A stretch of 64,000 bases of DNA from Parabacteroides sp. PH5-46 (lineage in GTDB: Bacteria > Bacteroidota > Bacteroidia > Bacteroidales > Tannerellaceae): contig NZ_JARXXA010000003.1 of assembly GCF_029892785.1 (NCBI RefSeq), positions 186,001 to 250,000 on the forward strand. Reading direction: 5' to 3'. Both the position numbers and the translations under genes were made by a program. Under the pieces are notes generated by a model. It was not told the DNA's origin, ran no database searches, and worked only from the letters and a program-made list of their open reading frames with translations. Shown here one piece after another: positions 60,182 through 64,000 of the stretch. Position 1 is the stretch's first letter, and the number at the start of each line of letters is the position of its first letter.

Positions 60182-61623
60182 TCTTCTTCCGTTCTGCGTT
60201 CAGCGTGTTCCGTTCTACGAACGAGAAGGACTACGTTTTCCACATGGTGGGTATGAGGGAACATATCTACCGGCTGAACTTTTTTAACGATATAGTCTTC
60301 GTCGAGAAGGTTCAGGTCGCGTGCCTGAGTGGCGGGATTGCAACTAACATAGACGATACGTTTTGGGGCAGCTGCCAGGATTGTTTTGATTACATCGTCG
60401 TGCATACCTGCCCGGGGAGGGTCGGTGATAATTACATCCGGCCTGCCGTATCTATCTATGAACTCTACATTTAGTATGTCTTTCATATCTCCGGCAAAGA
60501 ATAGGGTGTTGTCTATGTTGTTGAGCGAGGCATTTACCTTGGCATCTTCGATAGCTTCGGGTACGTATTCTATGCCTATAACCTGTTTGGCTTGACGGGA
60601 AACGAAGTTGGCAATAGTTCCGGTACCGGTATAGAGGTCGTAAACCAGTTCATTGCCTGTAAGCCCGGCAAACTCACGGGCTATCTTGTACAGGTTGTAT
60701 GCCTGCTCACTGTTGGTCTGATAAAAAGACTTAGGGCCGACTTTGAACTTCAGACCTTCCATTTCTTCAATGATATAGTCCTTACCTTTAAATACATGTA
60801 CCTCTTGGTCGGTTATAGTGTCATTCTTCTTTTCATTAATAATGTAGAGCAGGGATGTGATTTCCGGAAAGGATTCTGCTATGTGGGATAATAAGGCCTT
60901 TCTCTTGTCTTCATCTTCATAGAAAAAGACAACAATTACCATCAATTCACCTGTAGAGGAGGTGCGTATAATTAAGGTACGCATGAAACCTTCCTGATTG
61001 CGCAGATCGAAGAAAGGGTATCCCTCATGAGAGAAGCAGTAGGCTCTGACGGCTTGCCGTATCCGGTTGGAGATATCATCCTGCAGCCAGCATTTTTCAA
61101 TATCCAGTACTTTGTCGAACATGCCGGGGATATGGAAGCCCACGCCATTCATGTTGTCATACGTTTTACCGGAGCGGACTTCTTCTTCCGTCAGCCACTT
61201 CTTATTAGAAAATGTAAATTCCAGTTTGTTCCTGTAAAAGCAGGTCTTTGCAGAGCCCAGGATAGGGAGCTCTTCTTCCATTTGGATTTTGCCGATGCGC
61301 GACAGATTGTCTGTTACCTGCTTTTGTTTGAACCTGATTTGCTCTTCGTAAGACAGGTGTTGCCATTTACAGCCTCCGCATGCACCGAAATGCTGGCATA
61401 ATGGTTCTACCCGCTTATCGGAATAAGCATGGAAATGGACAGCCTTTCCTTCGGCATAACTATTTTTCTTACGTGTGAGTTGTATATCGACTATATCGCC
61501 GGGAGCTACGAAGGGAATAAAGATAACCAGATCATTTACGCGTGCAATCGCTTTTCCTTCAGCGGCAACATCGGTTATTGTAATGTGCTCCAACAGTGGT
61601 AGTTGCTTCTTTTTCTTTGCCAA
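60178..61623 (-). CDS. rlmD: 23S rRNA (uracil-C5)-methyltransferase, RlmD/TrmA family
   Basis: About 481 aa from TTG 61623 (reads as MAKKKKQLPLLE); an ATG at 61662 is in frame but lies before the -7 box at 61652. An N-terminal TRAM domain (about 12-65) precedes the [4Fe-4S] Cys cluster CQHFGACGGCKW. Methyltransferase motifs are SFYQTNSEQA, DLYTGTGTIANF, TDPPRAG and catalytic VSCNPATQARDL. The C-terminal [14 protein letters not shown] is repeat-derived. Overlaps mltF by 4 bp. Confidence 0.9.
   Translation of the reverse strand: MAKKKKQLPLLEHITITDVAAEGKAIARVNDLVIFIPFVAPGDIVDIQLTRKKNSYAEGKAVHFHAYSDKRVEPLCQHFGACGGCKWQHLSYEEQIRFKQKQVTDNLSRIGKIQMEEELPILGSAKTCFYRNKLEFTFSNKKWLTEEEVRSGKTYDNMNGVGFHIPGMFDKVLDIEKCWLQDDISNRIRQAVRAYCFSHEGYPFFDLRNQEGFMRTLIIRTSSTGELMVIVVFFYEDEDKRKALLSHIAESFPEITSLLYIINEKKNDTITDQEVHVFKGKDYIIEEMEGLKFKVGPKSFYQTNSEQAYNLYKIAREFAGLTGNELVYDLYTGTGTIANFVSRQAKQVIGIEYVPEAIEDAKVNASLNNIDNTLFFAGDMKDILNVEFIDRYGRPDVIITDPPRAGMHDDVIKTILAAAPKRIVYVSCNPATQARDLNLLDEDYIVKKVQPVDMFPHTHHVENVVLLVRRTEHAERRTEEE
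60188..60227. repeat. Repeat tract at the 3' end of rlmD
   Basis: GTTCTGCGTTCAGCGTGTTC and onward; shares the 14-mer GCGTGTTCCGTTCT with the menC-menE insertion near 38457. It encodes the extra C-terminal tail of RlmD. Confidence 0.55.
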
Positions 61624-61651
61624 TGTATTTGCGTTTAAAAATTTCGCCACG

Positions 61652-61659
61652 CAAATGTA
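61652..61659 (-). promoter_or_regulatory. -7 box TACATTTG for rlmD-mltF
   Basis: Minus-strand TACATTTG, 28 bp upstream of the chosen TTG start and inside the longer open frame, supporting the shorter protein. Confidence 0.5.
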
Positions 61660-61748
61660 CATATTTACTCTGTAACTATCACACGGAAAGTTCTAAAACA
61701 CATTAAATTAATTTGTCAAAAATTCCGATATTTTCCCATAAATTAGAC

Positions 61749-61756
61749 TATATTTG
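61749..61756 (+). promoter_or_regulatory. -7 box TATATTTG for ppdK
   Basis: Plus-strand TATATTTG, 52 bp before the ATG at 61809; full TAnnTTTG match. Confidence 0.55.
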
Positions 61757-61808
61757 TACCGATTGCTATGTCGAGATTGCAAATACTCACACAATATAAT
61801 CTTATTTT

Positions 61809-64000
61809 ATGGAAAAAAAGAGAGTTTACACCTTCGGAAATGGTAAAGCAGAAGGTAAGGCAGATATGAAGAATCTGCTTGGAGGAAAGGGGGCTAACCT
61901 GGCCGAAATGAATTTAATAGGTGTTCCTGTTCCGCCGGGGTTTACGATAACCACTGACGTTTGTAGTGAATATTACGAGCTGGGAAAAGATAAAGTTGTT
62001 GAACTTTTGACAAATGAAGTAACAAAAGCTGTAGGCAATGTTGAACAGTTAATGAACAGCAAATTCGGGGATGTAGCTAATCCACTCCTTGTTTCCGTAC
62101 GTTCGGGCGCCCGTGCTTCTATGCCTGGTATGATGGATACGATCCTAAACCTGGGTCTGAATGATGAAGTAGTAGAGGGCTTGGCTAAAAAAACAGGAAA
62201 TGAGCGTTTTGCCTGGGACTCTTACCGTCGCTTTGTTCAGATGTATGGTGATGTAGTATTGGGTATGAAGCCTGTTAACAAAGAAGACATCGATCCGTTT
62301 GAAGAAATCATTGAAGAAATGAAGCATGCTAAAGGCGTGAAGATGGATAACGAATTGGATGTAAATGACTTGAAACAGCTTGTTAAGAACTTTAAATCTG
62401 CCGTTAAAGAACGTACCGGAAGAGATTTCCCAACATCAGCTTACGAACAATTATGGGGTGCTGTATGTGCCGTATTTGATTCATGGATGAACGAACGTGC
62501 CATCCTGTATCGTAAAATGGAGGGTATTCCTGCCGAATGGGGAACAGCCGTTACCGTTCAGGCGATGGTATTTGGTAACATGGGGAATACCTCTGCAACA
62601 GGTGTTTGTTTCTCTCGTGATGCCGGTAGCGGAGAAGATGTATTCAATGGTGAATACCTGATCAATGCTCAGGGTGAAGATGTAGTGGCAGGTATCCGTA
62701 CGCCACAACAGATTACTTTAGCCGGTTCCAGACTTTGGGCTGAAATGGCAGGTGTTTCGGAAGAAGATCGGAAAAACAAATTCCCTTCTATGGAAGAGGC
62801 TATGCCTGTAATATACAAGGATCTTGATGCCATACAGACTAAACTGGAAAACCATTATCGCGATATGCAGGATATGGAGTTTACAGTTCAGGAAGGCAAA
62901 TTGTGGTTCCTTCAGACCAGAAACGGAAAACGTACAGGTGCTGCTATGGTTAAGATAGCTATGGACTTATTACGTCAGGGAATGATTGATGAGAAGACTG
63001 CTCTGGAACGTATTGAACCTAATAAGCTGGATGAACTTCTTCACCCGGTATTTGATAAAGAAGCATTAAAGAAAGCTAAAGTATTGGTGAAAGGCTTACC
63101 CGCATCTCCGGGAGCTGCTACTGGACAAATTGTTTTCTTTGCTGAAGATGCTGCTGATTGGTATAGAGCCGGCAAAAAAATAGTTCTGGTACGTATCGAA
63201 ACATCTCCGGAAGACCTTGCTGGTATGGCTGCAGCTGAAGGTATCCTTACCGCTCGTGGAGGTATGACTTCACATGCTGCCGTAGTAGCTCGTGGAATGG
63301 GTAAATGCTGTGTTTCCGGTGCCGGAGGCGTAAATATAGATTACCGTAAGAAAACAATGGAAATAGACGGTAAGGTATTTAATGAAGGCGACTATATCTC
63401 TATCAACGGTACAACCGGAGAGGTTTATGAAGGACAGATTTCTACTCAAGATGCTGAAGTAAGTGGTGATTTTGAAGCATTGATGACACTTACCGATAAA
63501 TATGCTACAATGGGTGTCCGTACCAATGCAGATACTCCGCATGATGCCTCGGTAGCCCGTAAGTTTGGTGCTGTAGGTATCGGTCTCTGTCGTACGGAAC
63601 ATATGTTCTTTGAAGGTGAAAAGATTAAAGCCATGCGCGAGATGATTTTGGCAGAAAATGCAGAAGAACGTAAAAAAGCGCTAGAAAAACTATTGCCTTT
63701 CCAGAAAGAAGACTTCAAGGGTATATTTAAGGCGATGGCTGATTGTCCGGTAACAGTTCGTTTGCTGGATCCTCCTTTACATGAGTTTGTACCTCATGAT
63801 GATAAAGGACAACAGGAATTGGCCGATGCCATGGGTGTAAATGTAGATGTTGTACGTAAACGTGTAGAAGCATTACACGAAAACAATCCGATGTTAGGCC
63901 ATCGTGGATGCCGCTTAGGTAATACATATCCTGAGATAACAGAGATGCAGACAAAAGCTATTCTGGGTGCTGCTCTTGAATTGAAGAAAGAAGGAGTGAC
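61809..64000 (+). CDS. ppdK: Pyruvate, phosphate dikinase (3' end outside window)
   Basis: An open frame of 730 codons from ATG 61809 to the window edge; the family is about 880-910 aa, so roughly a fifth is missing. The N-terminal ATP-binding domain has GGKGANLAEMN, SVRSGARASMPGMMDTILN and RRFVQMYGDVVLG. The phosphohistidine domain has the catalytic GGMTSHAAVVARGMGK with His489. The start of the PEP/pyruvate barrel has GIGLCRTEHMFF and RLLDPPLHEF. It interconverts pyruvate plus ATP plus Pi with PEP plus AMP plus PPi, a main glycolytic/gluconeogenic node in Bacteroidales. Confidence 0.96.
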   Translation, partial: MEKKRVYTFGNGKAEGKADMKNLLGGKGANLAEMNLIGVPVPPGFTITTDVCSEYYELGKDKVVELLTNEVTKAVGNVEQLMNSKFGDVANPLLVSVRSGARASMPGMMDTILNLGLNDEVVEGLAKKTGNERFAWDSYRRFVQMYGDVVLGMKPVNKEDIDPFEEIIEEMKHAKGVKMDNELDVNDLKQLVKNFKSAVKERTGRDFPTSAYEQLWGAVCAVFDSWMNERAILYRKMEGIPAEWGTAVTVQAMVFGNMGNTSATGVCFSRDAGSGEDVFNGEYLINAQGEDVVAGIRTPQQITLAGSRLWAEMAGVSEEDRKNKFPSMEEAMPVIYKDLDAIQTKLENHYRDMQDMEFTVQEGKLWFLQTRNGKRTGAAMVKIAMDLLRQGMIDEKTALERIEPNKLDELLHPVFDKEALKKAKVLVKGLPASPGAATGQIVFFAEDAADWYRAGKKIVLVRIETSPEDLAGMAAAEGILTARGGMTSHAAVVARGMGKCCVSGAGGVNIDYRKKTMEIDGKVFNEGDYISINGTTGEVYEGQISTQDAEVSGDFEALMTLTDKYATMGVRTNADTPHDASVARKFGAVGIGLCRTEHMFFEGEKIKAMREMILAENAEERKKALEKLLPFQKEDFKGIFKAMADCPVTVRLLDPPLHEFVPHDDKGQQELADAMGVNVDVVRKRVEALHENNPMLGHRGCRLGNTYPEITEMQTKAILGAALELKKEGV

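Noticed and set aside
1-64000. tRNA or rRNA genes
   Set aside because: I saw no cloverleaf-like or rRNA-conserved stretches in intergenic regions; the gaps are accounted for by promoters, repeats and terminators.

Overview
The window comes from a Bacteroidales genome, most likely Parabacteroides or a close relative. The evidence is a SusC/SusD polysaccharide locus, three ECF sigma factors (two with FecR partners), fimbrillin/FISUMP lipoproteins, NigD-like lipoproteins, a menaquinone operon, Bacteroidetes-type tyrosine recombinases, and repeated matches to the Bacteroidetes -7 promoter box TAnnTTTG. The genus is an inference from gene content.

Layout. 1-3.77 kb: end of an AT-rich integrated element (unknown partial gene, AraC/GyrI regulator, DUF1016 nuclease, tyrosine integrase). 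It has apparently inserted into a FecA-like receptor gene, leaving sigma and FecR genes next to a truncated receptor (3.7-6.0 kb). 6-13.6 kb: CNNM/CBS membrane protein, two paralogous fimbrillin-FISUMP lipoproteins, then an 813-bp palindrome-rich intergenic region flanked by perfect 28-bp inverted repeats, next to an orphan tyrosine recombinase (candidate invertible switch). 13.7-19.4 kb: UvrD-type helicase, two NigD-like lipoproteins, and a sigma factor with a membrane-anchored beta-barrel partner. 19.6-22.7 kb: metal-type operon (HYC_CC_PP protein, TonB receptor, HMA protein). 22.8-29.1 kb: GHL10, GDPD, TrxB, LolA-like, FtsK. 29.35-37.3 kb: a tightly packed five-gene operon (two DUF3857 transglutaminase-fold proteins, a membrane-anchored TerB-C-like protein, a BREX-type ATPase with an inserted PH-like domain, and TelA). 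This is the best candidate for a poorly described system. 37.3-44.2 kb: men operon with two gene fusions (HAD-thioesterase at its head, MenC-MenE at its tail). 44.2-48.2 kb: DNA helicase and an AbiE type IV toxin-antitoxin pair with a symmetric four-half-site operator. 48.3-57.1 kb: small sigma/FecR-controlled polysaccharide utilisation locus (SusC, SusD, beta-helix protein, GH43). 57.5-64 kb: cysteine desulfidase-like enzyme, MltF, RlmD, and pyruvate phosphate dikinase cut by the window end.

The most unexpected non-coding signal is a set of four intergenic arrays (11.85, 29.25, 48.2 and 57.3 kb). They consist of short palindromes repeated at exactly 22 bp (11 bp in one case), with unrelated sequences at each locus. 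Two appear to be fold-back terminator-like structures. Others lie in 5' regions.
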